Assembly: GCA_025459425.1 (NCBI GenBank)
Contig: JALOQF010000036.1
Span: forward strand, 1-32,623
DNA length: 32,623 bases
Direction of reading: 5' to 3'
From: Myxococcaceae bacterium
Lineage (GTDB): Bacteria; Myxococcota; Myxococcia; Myxococcales; Myxococcaceae
The notes below the pieces were generated by a model, which did not search any database, was not told where the DNA came from, and was given only the letters and a program-made list of their open reading frames with translations. Positions within the stretch are counted from its first letter, which is position 1, and each line of letters opens with the position of its first letter. This document shows positions 15,510 to 24,249 of the stretch, in pieces. The position numbers were made by a program, and so were the translations under genes.

Positions 15510-16153
15510 TGCACCTCCGCGCCGCCTGCGGGTGGAACGTTGATGCCCTTGACGGTCGGAGAGTTCGGCTTGTTGAACTCTCGCACCGTGAAGGCGAAGG
15601 GAGTCGTCGGCAAGATACCGCTGTCGACGAACACCCCGTCTGCGTCGTCGTCCGTGAAGATGAACCGGCGCCCGTCAGCCGTGTAGGCGATGGACACCGA
15701 GTCGTTGATTAGCCGGTTGCCGGTGATGATCCCTGGCGCGAGGTTCACCTCGGTCCGGAACTCGTCGAGGTTGTAGTCGTTGACCCGGCGGTCACGCAGG
15801 TTCGGCATGAGCCCTCCGACATACGCCCCGACCGTCGAGTTGCAGTCGTTCTTGCGCCAGACCAACACCGTGTTCCGCACCCGGGGCACGTCGACCGGCG
15901 CCGAGACCGGGTTGTAGTCGGTGCCATTGATCTGCACGACATACGTGCAGCGCTCGGTGATGGCGCGCGCGCGGCTGTTGCGCAACACGGTGGTCAACGA
16001 CTCGGTGGCGCCATTGATCCGACCAATCTGGTTCACCGACTGCAACGTGTACGCGCTCATCGCCGCGATGATGCCGATGATGGCCACCACCACCATCAGC
16101 TCGATGAGCGTCACGCCACGCGGCGCGCGCGGCCGTCGGCGACCCGGGTTCAC
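15506..16153 (-). CDS. fimU: FimU/GspH-type minor pilin
   Basis: This is a 215-residue protein started at GTG 16153, which overlaps the pilY1 stop codon (GTGA) and is preceded by CGGAGA with a 5-nt spacer; this decides the start over an upstream ATG lying inside pilY1. The leader VNPGRRRPRAPRG is followed by VTLIELMVVVAIIGIIAAM (Gly13 before the cut, Glu at +5). The head has a disulfide candidate (ERCTYVV with KNDCNSTVG) and DDDADGVFVDSGILP, an Asp-rich calcium-like loop. It matches GspH/FimT/FimU proteins that link minor pilins to the major pilin. It is co-transcribed with pilY1. Confidence 0.86.
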   Translation of the reverse strand: MNPGRRRPRAPRGVTLIELMVVVAIIGIIAAMSAYTLQSVNQIGRINGATESLTTVLRNSRARAITERCTYVVQINGTDYNPVSAPVDVPRVRNTVLVWRKNDCNSTVGAYVGGLMPNLRDRRVNDYNLDEFRTEVNLAPGIITGNRLINDSVSIAYTADGRRFIFTDDDADGVFVDSGILPTTPFAFTVREFNKPNSPTVKGINVPPAGGAEVQ

Positions 16154-19100
16154 TTGATTCTCCGGTAGCTGCGAACGGCGCCCGGACGCGGCGGCACCCG
16201 AACTGGCGCGCGCGTGAGGCCGTCCTTGCTCGTCGACAGGTAGACGTTGTCGTTGATGACGATGAGGTCCGACGGAATGCCGGCGCCCGGCATCTTGATG
16301 ACGGGCGTGTTCTGCCCGGCGTAGGGGCTCGGCGAGGTGAAGGTGAGGCACGGCTGCAGCTCACCATCGATCGGCCGGAACCCGTAGAGCGTGGTGTCGC
16401 CATCGAGGTTGCAGCTCGCGCTCGACGCCGGCGTCGTATAGGTCGCCACGACCACGCAGCCCGAGATGATGGCCGGCTCGCTCACCACCTGCTCGAACTG
16501 CTCGGGCGCGGGCGAGGTGCCAATCTTCGGGAACTTCACCACCCAGAGCGCCTTGCCGTCGTTGCGCGCGCCCTTCGGCTGCTGGTTGAAGTCGTGCACC
16601 GCGTAGAAGTAGTTGCCGTTGCGGAACTCGGTCGCCGGGTCCGCGGGCGTACGCGAATCACCCGTGCCGACGAAGAGGTCGATGGTCGAGCCGTTCTGCA
16701 CCAGCACCGGGGCGAGGCGCGGGCGGTTGAAGATGGGCGGCGCGCTGGCCAGCGGCAGGTCTTGCTCGTCGACGAGGCCGTACGTCGGAGGCTCGGGCGG
16801 CGTCGCCGTGGGGTTGCCAGCCGTCAGCTGGGTCACCCGCTTCACCTTTACCTTGCCACATGGCGGCGACGCGCAGGTCGCGTAGTCGTCGTTGCGGGTC
16901 GAGGTGGGGTCGAAGAGCTCGTCGGGCTTCCACTTGCCGTCATCTGGCTCGACGTCACCGTTCGGCCTGGCGAAGCGCATCGCGTACAGCGTGGGCCCCG
17001 CCGGCACGAAGGCGCTCGACATGAAGGCGAAGTTCGACCCCGGGCGGCGATGCACCGCTGGCCGCGCGAGAATGCCGACGTCCAGGTCGAACTCCGACGG
17101 GCCCCGGTCGAACTTCGAGAACTCCCGAATCTGCTGCCCGGTGAGCGCGTTGAGCACGAACACGCGATGCCCGTCGATTTCACTCGTGTTCGGGTCATCG
17201 GCGCCACCGCCGAAGACCGCCACGAACTTCTCGTTCGACCCGTCCCTCACGCGCCCCACGGCGGGCACGCTGTAGGTGAGCCCGACGTCGTCCTCGGCGA
17301 AGTCCCACAGGAAGCGGCTCGAGTTGGGGGCCAGGCCCGGGTTCGAGATGTCGAACGCCGCCAGGCTGCGACCACCCTCGCGCATCGTGAGAATGGCGAT
17401 GGTCTTCCACTGGTTCGCGGAGCAGCTGTTGGCGTTCCCCGAGCTGTCGCCGCACACGTCGGCGATGGAAGGCGTGTTGTTCAGGTAGTTGGCCGCCCAG
17501 CCGCCTTCCTTGAGCCGGAAGAGCTGGGTGATGAGGTCGGGCCGCATGCTCAGCGAGGGGACGAACTTCGTGTCCATCGAGCCGGGAATGAGCGCCCAGT
17601 CCTCGCGGCCGTTCGGGCAGAGAATGTCGGACTCACCGCTGCTGGTGCAGGCCGTGTTTCCGCTGTTCTCGATGATGGAGTGCAGCATGCCGTCGTTCGC
17701 CTCGACGAAGACGCGAACCGGGCGGCCGGCATCGGCTGCCGTCGACTGCTGGAACGCCTCGTACGCGGCGCGCTGCGAGGTGGTCGACCCGCCGTACTCA
17801 CGGTCGTACGGCGACCGGCCCACGACGACGGGCGCCGAGTGCGAGATGGGGCCGAGCCGGCTCGTGCGCACGCCGGGCGAGCCCAGGTACGACTCGCCGG
17901 TGTTCCGCAGGAAGTTCACCACGTCAGCCGAGGTGATGCTGCCCGGGAAGTCGGGGCTGTCGTTGAGCTGCGCCATGACCAGCGAGCTGCCGGTGGTGAA
18001 CGGCACCACCTCACGGTCGTCGTCGTCGCACGTCTCGTCGCCCGGGTCCTCGCAGAGCGCCGCCACGATGTTGCGGGTCGGGTGCGAGGGGTGGTTCAGC
18101 TTGGCCGCGTGCTCCCAGGCCAACGTGAAGACGCCGGTGGTGGGCTCGATGCGGTACGCCGAGAGCAGACCCGACCAGTCGGGGCCCGTGAAGCCACCGT
18201 CGGGCAGCACACCCGCGGGACGAATGAACTGCGCCGCATAGATGCGCGTGCCATCGGTGCCGATGGCGGGCCGCGACCGCGAGAAGACACCCTGCGTGAT
18301 GCTGGTGAACACCGTCTGGAGCGCCGTCTGCAACTCCGACAGGCTGGTCGCGTTGAACGCCTGCGTGGTGCCACCGGCGGCGGCGACATCGTTCAACACC
18401 GGCGTCCCAGCCGCCCCCGTACCGAACGCAATCACGAACGTCTTCACATCGGGCCGGGTCTTGAGGCCCGGAGCCGTGTTGCGGAAGCTCGACACGAGCC
18501 CCTGCACGCTCGTCGAGGGGTCCGACCCACCGAGCGTGAAGTTCTTCGGAGTGGCCTCGAGACCGTCGGTCGCCAGGACGATGAAGTAGTCGCGGCACTG
18601 CTTCTCGTCGACGCCGTCGACGTCCCACCGGCGGCGGAGGTACTCGTAGGTGCTGTACAACGAACCATAGAGCGGCGTCTCGCCAATCGCGGGCCCCGCG
18701 GCCGTGAGAATGCTGTCTTCAGGCGTGCAGACACCACCGTCGAGCACCCCATCGGGCCCCGGCTCGCTCACGCTCGGGGGCACGCACCTGCGCATGGCAT
18801 CGCGAATGGCCGCGCGCTGCGAGTTCGAGTTGTACGCGATGTCGTCGGGAATCGGCACGAAGACCGAGCGGTTCGGGAGCGCTCCGGTTCCTGCGGCGAT
18901 GCCGCCGTCCAACACGGCACTGAAGCCCTGGTCCTTCCGCTCGGTATTGTTCCACGAAATCACCCATGGTGACGGGTACGCTGCCGAGTAGACGCTCAGG
19001 TTGTTGGCGTTGGTCGTCGGGTCGGGATCGAAGTAATCCGCGATGAGCCGCCGCTCGCGGACTGCAGCCGAGCCCCCCTGCAAGCAAAACCCCCGTGGCG

Positions 19101-21957
19101 TCCCCGTCGCGCTCCGGTAGCCGTTGGGGCCGGGAGGCACCGATGACGAAGCTGATTCGCACGCGCGGTGACTCTGGTTGACCGCGCCGAAGGGCACGAC
19201 GGCGCTCTGGTACCCAGCCGCGCGCCCGTTATTGCGGGAGGCAACGGCCGCGTTGGTGAAGTCATTCGTCGTGCCCGTATCGGGCCCGCCCCACTTGAGG
19301 CGGCAGGTGCTTTCGCCCAGGAAGGGCGCGGCGTTCATCGTGTCGGCCGTGACGCCCGCACACCCCGCGATGGTCTCGGGGCAGGCCGTGCCGAAGGCGT
19401 TCGACGAGTCCCACGTCGACCCGCACAGGGCACCCGAGATTCCCGTCCTTCGACCGCGCCCGATGAGCTCGGTGCCCTTGGTGAGATACTCGTAGGTGTA
19501 CGTGGTCTGCGGCGAGCGAACTCTCGACGAGACGGCAAAGTACTCGCAGAACGCCCCCGTCGGCTGGAGGAAGTCGTACCGGCGCGCGCCAACGTTGTAC
19601 ACGCACGTGTAGTTGACGACGTTGTAGCTCGTGGCCCAGCGCGCACGGGTGTAGGTGCACTGCTGTGCAGTCTGATTGACCGTGTACTGGTAGCGCTGTG
19701 CCGCGTACGTGCAGTCCCTCGCTGCGGCCTGCCAGGTGAACGTCTGCGGCTGGTACCGACACTGGTGGCACGGCAGGTTGCGCTCGGTGCCACACCCCGT
19801 CGCCGACACCGCGTGCCACCCGACGGTCAAGAGCGTGCACGGGGAAGACCCGCCACAGAGCATCGAGTCTGAACTCTCCACCATGGCGCCCGGCGTACAG
19901 GTCACGCCCGAGGGATACGAAGGGAACGGGCCCGCGCCGCTCGGCGGTCCGAGGTTCGTCGGGCTCCCGCGGTTCGACGAGGAGTTCGGAGCACCCGAGT
20001 AGCCTGACGGGGGGCTCCCTTCACGCACCGAGGTCGCCGAGATGACGCCACCGGTCGTCTCGGTCTGGAAGCTGAGGGTGAACGGGCCGACGCCCCCGGT
20101 CAGGTTGCTGGTGACCGACACCTGGTTCGTCATGAATGAGCTGAGGTTCGAGGTCGTGAAGGTGTTGTTCCGACACGACTGGGCCGCTGGAATGCGCGCC
20201 ACCACCCGGTACGGATTCCCGTTCGAGTCGTTCGAGAAGGTCTGTTCCTGGTACGTCAGCCCGTTGAAGGAGCAGGTCGGCGTCGGGCTCTGCGCGCTGA
20301 ACCGCGAGATGGTCGGGCAGGTCCCGCCGGGCGCCGTCACCGTCGTGGGGCTCCCGCTCGTGTTGAACGTGCAGTCGCCATAGGCGGCGCATGACGGGGG
20401 CGAGCCGCCCACCCAGATGCCATTGGGAGGCACCGGCGTGTTCGACCCCGTCGTGAAGTTGCCACAGCTGTTGCCGTTGAGCATCCGCGCGGTGAACGTG
20501 TCGGTCGTCATCGCCCCCAGGGTGTAACCGGTCGGCAGGGTCGCAGGGTTGTAGAGCGTCGGGCCATTGGTGGGCACGTTGGTCGTCGTCTGGCTCTGCA
20601 GCACCACGTCGCACGGGAAGTCAGTTCGGCACGTGATGTCGCCCGAGCCCGTGCGGCCCGGAGACTCGTGGGTCGACCCCGTCACACGCAGCGCAGACCC
20701 CATGGCGTTCAACTGCCCCAGTGGATTACCAACTCCAAACGTCCCCTGAAGGCTGCCCGTCGTGTACCGGCCTGTCGCGAGGCAGGCCGTCGGACTGTTG
20801 CTGACGGTCGGTCGAGTCCCCGACCCAACGGCCGCTCGAAAGAAGTCGGGAATGTAGGCCGAAGACGCCGTGCGCTGCTGAAACTGGTAGGGGTTCCCCG
20901 GCACCGAGCTCGTCATGGTGGGCGATGGCGTGAAGGTGTCGTCGAACGCTCCGAACCAGTGCCGGGCCGTGTTGGCCGTCGTGGTCGGGGTGGAGCTCTT
21001 GAGATACAGCGCGCACTCTCGGGCGCTGCCACTCCTGCACCGCAGGCTCGCCGCGCCCGTGCCAAACCACTGGTTGACGTTGGAACCAAGCGGCGGGTCG
21101 CTCGTCAGCGTCCGCGCCGGCGTGACGGCCGGGTTCGGCACAGGCGAGCTCGTCGGCCCCGAGCACGTCGAACCCAGGGCGACGTACTGGTTGACGTTGT
21201 CGACGACCTGCTGCGGCATCGAGAGCGCCGTGTAGTTGCCGTCGACGCAGTTCGGAAAGCCACTCAACGTCACCGGAAGCGACGAACCGGGGTTCCGGTA
21301 GATGGTGCATTCGTTGGCGCCATTCGGGTTCGCCGCAATCTTGGTGAGCTGGTAGCACCGGTCACCGCTGCAGGTCGGAGGCGTGGTGTTCGGGAGCGGC
21401 GGCCGCGAGTACCCACTCGGCGCCTGGCAGACCGAGTTGAGGTTGGCTCCAGACTCGCCGTCAGGAAAGTTCAGCAACCGGGCGCCGTTGGTGCAATCGG
21501 CCGGGGTGCAGTTTCCAGCCGCATCACACGTCGCGGCGCCGCACACCGTCATTCCGCTCCCGGTCAGGTCGACGGGGCTGGTAAAAACGCGCCGACGGCC
21601 CGGAGCGCTGATGATGTCGTAGCTGCAGCTGCTCTCTTCGGTGCTGGGCTTATCGGCGCGCAGGAGGAACTGGTAGTACGTCGCCAGGCCGATTCGAGCC
21701 TCGCCCGTGAAGTCGGGGATGACCGAGTCGATGACCTTCTTGGCCGAGCAGAACTTGTTGGCGCACGTGGGGTTGGTGTTGCGGTCCCAGTCTCCGCCGG
21801 GCTGGCTGAGGGTGACGATGGTGTTGCTGTCGGTCGGCAGCTCGAGCATCGACCGCGAGCTGTCGAGAATCACCATCACGCGCGGCTTGGCGGGCTCGGC
21901 GTTCACCACCAGGGCACTCAAGAGAACGGCGGCGAGCAGGGTTCGGTTCACGGTCAT
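16150..21957 (-). CDS. pilY1: PilY1-like pilus tip adhesin with split vWA domain
   Basis: This is a 1935-residue exported protein (signal peptide 1-20, ending VVNA). A von Willebrand A domain starts at once: VMVILDSSRSM gives the MIDAS motif D32-x-S34-x-S36, and EARIGLATYYQF continues the fold. The second half of a vWA fold appears only near residues 1085-1230 (TPLYGSLYSTYEYL; YFIVLATDGLEA with Asp1131; TFVIAFGTG). In between lie about 970 residues rich in Ser, Thr, Asn, Pro, Tyr and Cys, including five CxY repeats (C733-C804). The C-terminal part (about 1240-1935) is the PilY1 beta-propeller: RPVRVFVEANDGMLHSI, WKTIAILTMREGGRSLAAFD and FVAVFGGGADDPN. PilY1 primes type IVa pili and acts as a tip adhesin. 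ATG 21957 has AGAGG upstream. It is the first gene of the operon. Confidence 0.9.
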   Translation of the reverse strand: MTVNRTLLAAVLLSALVVNAEPAKPRVMVILDSSRSMLELPTDSNTIVTLSQPGGDWDRNTNPTCANKFCSAKKVIDSVIPDFTGEARIGLATYYQFLLRADKPSTEESSCSYDIISAPGRRRVFTSPVDLTGSGMTVCGAATCDAAGNCTPADCTNGARLLNFPDGESGANLNSVCQAPSGYSRPPLPNTTPPTCSGDRCYQLTKIAANPNGANECTIYRNPGSSLPVTLSGFPNCVDGNYTALSMPQQVVDNVNQYVALGSTCSGPTSSPVPNPAVTPARTLTSDPPLGSNVNQWFGTGAASLRCRSGSARECALYLKSSTPTTTANTARHWFGAFDDTFTPSPTMTSSVPGNPYQFQQRTASSAYIPDFFRAAVGSGTRPTVSNSPTACLATGRYTTGSLQGTFGVGNPLGQLNAMGSALRVTGSTHESPGRTGSGDITCRTDFPCDVVLQSQTTTNVPTNGPTLYNPATLPTGYTLGAMTTDTFTARMLNGNSCGNFTTGSNTPVPPNGIWVGGSPPSCAAYGDCTFNTSGSPTTVTAPGGTCPTISRFSAQSPTPTCSFNGLTYQEQTFSNDSNGNPYRVVARIPAAQSCRNNTFTTSNLSSFMTNQVSVTSNLTGGVGPFTLSFQTETTGGVISATSVREGSPPSGYSGAPNSSSNRGSPTNLGPPSGAGPFPSYPSGVTCTPGAMVESSDSMLCGGSSPCTLLTVGWHAVSATGCGTERNLPCHQCRYQPQTFTWQAAARDCTYAAQRYQYTVNQTAQQCTYTRARWATSYNVVNYTCVYNVGARRYDFLQPTGAFCEYFAVSSRVRSPQTTYTYEYLTKGTELIGRGRRTGISGALCGSTWDSSNAFGTACPETIAGCAGVTADTMNAAPFLGESTCRLKWGGPDTGTTNDFTNAAVASRNNGRAAGYQSAVVPFGAVNQSHRACESASSSVPPGPNGYRSATGTPRGFCLQGGSAAVRERRLIADYFDPDPTTNANNLSVYSAAYPSPWVISWNNTERKDQGFSAVLDGGIAAGTGALPNRSVFVPIPDDIAYNSNSQRAAIRDAMRRCVPPSVSEPGPDGVLDGGVCTPEDSILTAAGPAIGETPLYGSLYSTYEYLRRRWDVDGVDEKQCRDYFIVLATDGLEATPKNFTLGGSDPSTSVQGLVSSFRNTAPGLKTRPDVKTFVIAFGTGAAGTPVLNDVAAAGGTTQAFNATSLSELQTALQTVFTSITQGVFSRSRPAIGTDGTRIYAAQFIRPAGVLPDGGFTGPDWSGLLSAYRIEPTTGVFTLAWEHAAKLNHPSHPTRNIVAALCEDPGDETCDDDDREVVPFTTGSSLVMAQLNDSPDFPGSITSADVVNFLRNTGESYLGSPGVRTSRLGPISHSAPVVVGRSPYDREYGGSTTSQRAAYEAFQQSTAADAGRPVRVFVEANDGMLHSIIENSGNTACTSSGESDILCPNGREDWALIPGSMDTKFVPSLSMRPDLITQLFRLKEGGWAANYLNNTPSIADVCGDSSGNANSCSANQWKTIAILTMREGGRSLAAFDISNPGLAPNSSRFLWDFAEDDVGLTYSVPAVGRVRDGSNEKFVAVFGGGADDPNTSEIDGHRVFVLNALTGQQIREFSKFDRGPSEFDLDVGILARPAVHRRPGSNFAFMSSAFVPAGPTLYAMRFARPNGDVEPDDGKWKPDELFDPTSTRNDDYATCASPPCGKVKVKRVTQLTAGNPTATPPEPPTYGLVDEQDLPLASAPPIFNRPRLAPVLVQNGSTIDLFVGTGDSRTPADPATEFRNGNYFYAVHDFNQQPKGARNDGKALWVVKFPKIGTSPAPEQFEQVVSEPAIISGCVVVATYTTPASSASCNLDGDTTLYGFRPIDGELQPCLTFTSPSPYAGQNTPVIKMPGAGIPSDLIVINDNVYLSTSKDGLTRAPVRVPPRPGAVRSYRRIK
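19490..19761 (-). repeat. Five CxY-headed ~18-residue protein repeats within pilY1
   Basis: Within PilY1, Cys733, 749, 767, 785 and 804 each begin a C-x-Y unit (CRY, CTY, CTY, CVY, CEY) with spacing of 16, 18, 18 and 19 residues. Several units continue with an aromatic pair such as RYQY, RARW or RRYDF. The repeat is visible only at protein level; the DNA copies have diverged. Confidence 0.65.
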
Positions 21958-21983
21958 GTGGGGCCTCTGGGGCGGCGCTCGAC

Positions 21984-21998
21984 GCAAGTTCCGGGCCG
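21984..21998 (-). promoter_or_regulatory. Candidate sigma-54 promoter for pilY1 operon
   Basis: Read on the minus strand, CGGCCCGGAACTTGC matches the -24/-12 consensus TGGCAC-N5-TTGC at 8 of 10 positions, with the key GG and GC exactly 12 bp apart. A start point about 12 nt on would leave a leader of roughly 15 nt containing the ribosome-binding site. Pilin genes in myxobacteria are known sigma-54/PilR targets. A chance match is quite possible in GC-rich DNA. Confidence 0.28.
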
Positions 21999-22037
21999 CA
22001 GCCCATCGACAGAATGTCAGGTGGTTGGGCGAAAGCG

Positions 22038-22066
22038 AAAAAGTTTGCGGCCTTGGGACCGCAAAC
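22038..22066 (-). terminator. Rho-independent terminator before pilY1
   Basis: On the minus strand GTTTGCGG and CCGCAAAC form a perfect 8-bp stem with an 8-nt loop (22043-22066), followed directly by TTTTT (plus-strand A's 22038-22042). It stands 21 nt after the stop of the 153-residue protein gene. It separates the HPr-lipoprotein transcript from the pilY1 operon. This is the clearest intrinsic terminator in the window. Confidence 0.85.
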
Positions 22067-22086
22067 GTTTCAAGGGAGCCGATCAG

Positions 22087-22548
22087 CTACTCGCTGTACT
22101 GAAGGGTAGGCATCTGAAAGGCGATGCGGGCGTCGACCTCATACTCGCTCCCATCGGGGAACTTCGTTCGAACCCCATCGGCCGACGCGTCACGCTGCTG
22201 GCCTTCGAAGGCGCCGGTGACGCACTTGAGGCGCTCCTCGTTCCACGCGGGCTGGCCGAACTTCACCTCGGTCAACACGACGGCCGTGCCCCTCACGATG
22301 ACCTTCGCGGTGACGTCCGCCTCCTGGCCTGCGAGGTCGGAACCGCAGCTTGCGACAGCCTGACGGCCAAAGCCGTTCATGGCCTGGAATGCGTAATCGA
22401 TGACCATCTTGTCGAGGGCCTCGTTCGAGGGCGTCAACGCCCGCGCGGGCTCGTCCACCTGCCTCCCACGTTGACTCACGGCGACCGCTCCAGCGATGCC
22501 GACCGCCGCGAGCGCCACTGCCACGACACCAAGGTTGCGAGGGCTCAT
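22087..22548 (-). CDS. Small membrane-anchored protein, unknown function
   Basis: This is a 153-residue protein. The ATG at 22548 has AAGGAA upstream. Residues 1-23 form a hydrophobic anchor (NLGVVAVALAAVGIAGAVAV), then a periplasmic domain follows with Cys residues in VASCGSDLAG and LKCVTGAFEG, likely one disulfide, and ends ARIAFQMPTLQYSE. The Cys-G/T-(D/G) context around two cysteines resembles small myxobacterial AgmX/PglI-type C-terminal domains, but I cannot assign it. It lies 54 nt after the Asp-Ala-Gly lipoprotein and is the last gene before the terminator. Confidence 0.78.
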   Translation of the reverse strand: MSPRNLGVVAVALAAVGIAGAVAVSQRGRQVDEPARALTPSNEALDKMVIDYAFQAMNGFGRQAVASCGSDLAGQEADVTAKVIVRGTAVVLTEVKFGQPAWNEERLKCVTGAFEGQQRDASADGVRTKFPDGSEYEVDARIAFQMPTLQYSE

Positions 22549-22602
22549 GTGCTTCCTTCGAGCGAAGAGCGTGCCATCACGGCCCACTCGGGGGCCTCCC
22601 CA

Positions 22603-24234
22603 TCAGGGGGGGATGATGTGGGCGGGCCGGGAGAGGTCGATGGACAGGGTGGGCGGGTCGACGAGGAAGTCGGAAGGAGGACCCGCCACGAAGCGTGTCG
22701 AGGCGGCACCGGCGTCGGGAAGGCCCCCGTCGACGCTGCCGCCATCAGCGCTGCCGCCATCAGCGCTGCCGGCATCGAGGCGCCCGGGCATGACCGGGCG
22801 AACGAAGGGCACGTCATACACCCGGTCGGTGGGGCCGCCATCGAGTGAACCGAGGACGAGCACCGCGTCGCGCGTGCCGTCGAACCGTGCGTCGAGACAA
22901 CCCGAGGGGGGCGCTCCGGCCGGGAGCAGCAGGGCCCGCTCCACGTAACTGCCCCGTCGGTCCATCGAGCCGACGTAGCACTCGCCGAGGGCCGGGCTGA
23001 AGGACAGCACGTCAAAGCCGTTCACCGTCGGGCGCGCGGCCCCCAGTTGGTACAGCCGTGCGTCAGGTCGAGGAAAGGCGACCGCCGACTCGGTCGCCGA
23101 GAAGACGACCGGCAGCGGTACCCCTCCGTCGCGGAGGACCTCGACGGCGAAGATGAACTGCTCGCTGGCCGCGAGCGGCTGGAGCGCGGGGTTCGTCACC
23201 GAGAGGAACCGCTGGCCCTTGCGGTAGAGGGCAATCGGCCCGCTCGCGCTCTCGCTGCAGCCGAGCCAGAGGGCGCCCGAGGGTGTCGGCAGCGCGACCC
23301 GCACGTAGCCCGAGTCGGGCGCTCCGAAGAGGCCCACGCACGACGCGACGCGCAGGTCGTTGCCCTCGGGGTCGAACAGCGGAAAGGGCCCGAAGCCCGC
23401 GTCGAACGGGCCCGCATCGACGTCTCCAGCGTCGGGGTCGCCCGCATCGAACTCACCGGCGTCCACCTCGCCGGCGTCCACCTCACCGCCGTCCACCTCG
23501 CCGGCGTCGGGGTCTCCGGCATCGACGACGGGCACCCCGGAGTCGGGGAAGTCTTCGACCCACACGTGCAGGAAGCCGCGGCGCACGTAGAAGAGCCGGC
23601 CGGCGTACTGGAGCACCTGCTCGGGCACCTGGTCGAAGCCGAGGGACACCGGCGCGCCCGCCACGAGGGGCGAAAAGCCGATGGTGCGCGGCTCGCCCAG
23701 GCGGCCGAGCAGCAGCGGGCCGGCGCCGGTCAGGAACGTGCCGCCGTCGACCTCGAGCCCGCCGTCGGGGTCGATGGGCTCGACGGGCCCCGCGTCGGGG
23801 CTCCCGGCATCGGGGCTGCCGGCGTCGGGCCGGCCCGCATCGGCGCCGCCGTCGCTCGAGACCGGGTCGACGACGCGCACGGTGGCCGTCTCGGTGACGG
23901 CCCCGCGCGGGCCAGTCCACGTCCCGGTGAGGGTGATGGTGGCGCCGGCCACGCAGCCCGGGGTGGTGCGCGGGCAGCGCAGCGTGGTGCGGGCGGTGCC
24001 GTCGACGAGGGCGAGGCTGGCCGCTCCGAGCTCGCCGAGCGAGGCCGTGAGCACGACGGTGCCGGTGCCGGGCCCGGTACCGACGGAGGCGGACACGGTG
24101 ACGGCGACCTCACCGCCCACCCGCAGCGAGCCGGCGGACACCGAGAGCACGGCCTCGTCGTTCGCAGGGCAGCCCACGAGGGCGAGCGCCGTCGCCAGCA
24201 CGAGGCACCGCCGGACCAGCAATGAGACGTGCAT
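22603..24234 (-). CDS. Lipoprotein with Ig-like domain and Asp-Ala-Gly repeats
   Basis: This is a 543-residue lipoprotein with signal ending LALVGC (Cys22). Residues 28-125 look like a bacterial Ig-like/invasin-type beta-sandwich (SVSAGSLRVGGEVAVTVSAS; Cys pair RCPRTTPGC). A short DAG linker (about 128-152) follows, then a beta-rich segment. A longer linker of xDAG units (about 236-282; on DNA a 15-bp imperfect repeat around 23403-23531) leads into a domain with Cys residues (VASCVGLFG, WLGCSESA, GECYVGS, SGCLDARFD) that resembles a propeller of data-readout blades. A third DAG/DGG linker precedes the C-terminal tail. The ATG at 24234 follows AAGGAG placed right after the HPr stop. The function is unknown; Asp-Ala-Gly linkers are a myxobacterial habit. 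Confidence 0.83.
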   Translation of the reverse strand: MHVSLLVRRCLVLATALALVGCPANDEAVLSVSAGSLRVGGEVAVTVSASVGTGPGTGTVVLTASLGELGAASLALVDGTARTTLRCPRTTPGCVAGATITLTGTWTGPRGAVTETATVRVVDPVSSDGGADAGRPDAGSPDAGSPDAGPVEPIDPDGGLEVDGGTFLTGAGPLLLGRLGEPRTIGFSPLVAGAPVSLGFDQVPEQVLQYAGRLFYVRRGFLHVWVEDFPDSGVPVVDAGDPDAGEVDGGEVDAGEVDAGEFDAGDPDAGDVDAGPFDAGFGPFPLFDPEGNDLRVASCVGLFGAPDSGYVRVALPTPSGALWLGCSESASGPIALYRKGQRFLSVTNPALQPLAASEQFIFAVEVLRDGGVPLPVVFSATESAVAFPRPDARLYQLGAARPTVNGFDVLSFSPALGECYVGSMDRRGSYVERALLLPAGAPPSGCLDARFDGTRDAVLVLGSLDGGPTDRVYDVPFVRPVMPGRLDAGSADGGSADGGSVDGGLPDAGAASTRFVAGPPSDFLVDPPTLSIDLSRPAHIIPP

Positions 24235-24249
24235 GGCTCGAAGCTCCTT

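Noticed and set aside
16594-18972. 792-residue plus-strand frame inside pilY1
   Set aside because: It is Arg/Val-rich antisense to the clear PilY1 propeller and vWA regions.
20668-22848. 726-residue plus-strand frame opposite pilY1 and its upstream gene
   Set aside because: It crosses a terminator and two gene boundaries and shows no domain.
23403-23531. CRISPR-like regular 15-bp repeats
   Set aside because: These are codons for Asp-Ala-Gly linker repeats within a lipoprotein gene; no spacers.
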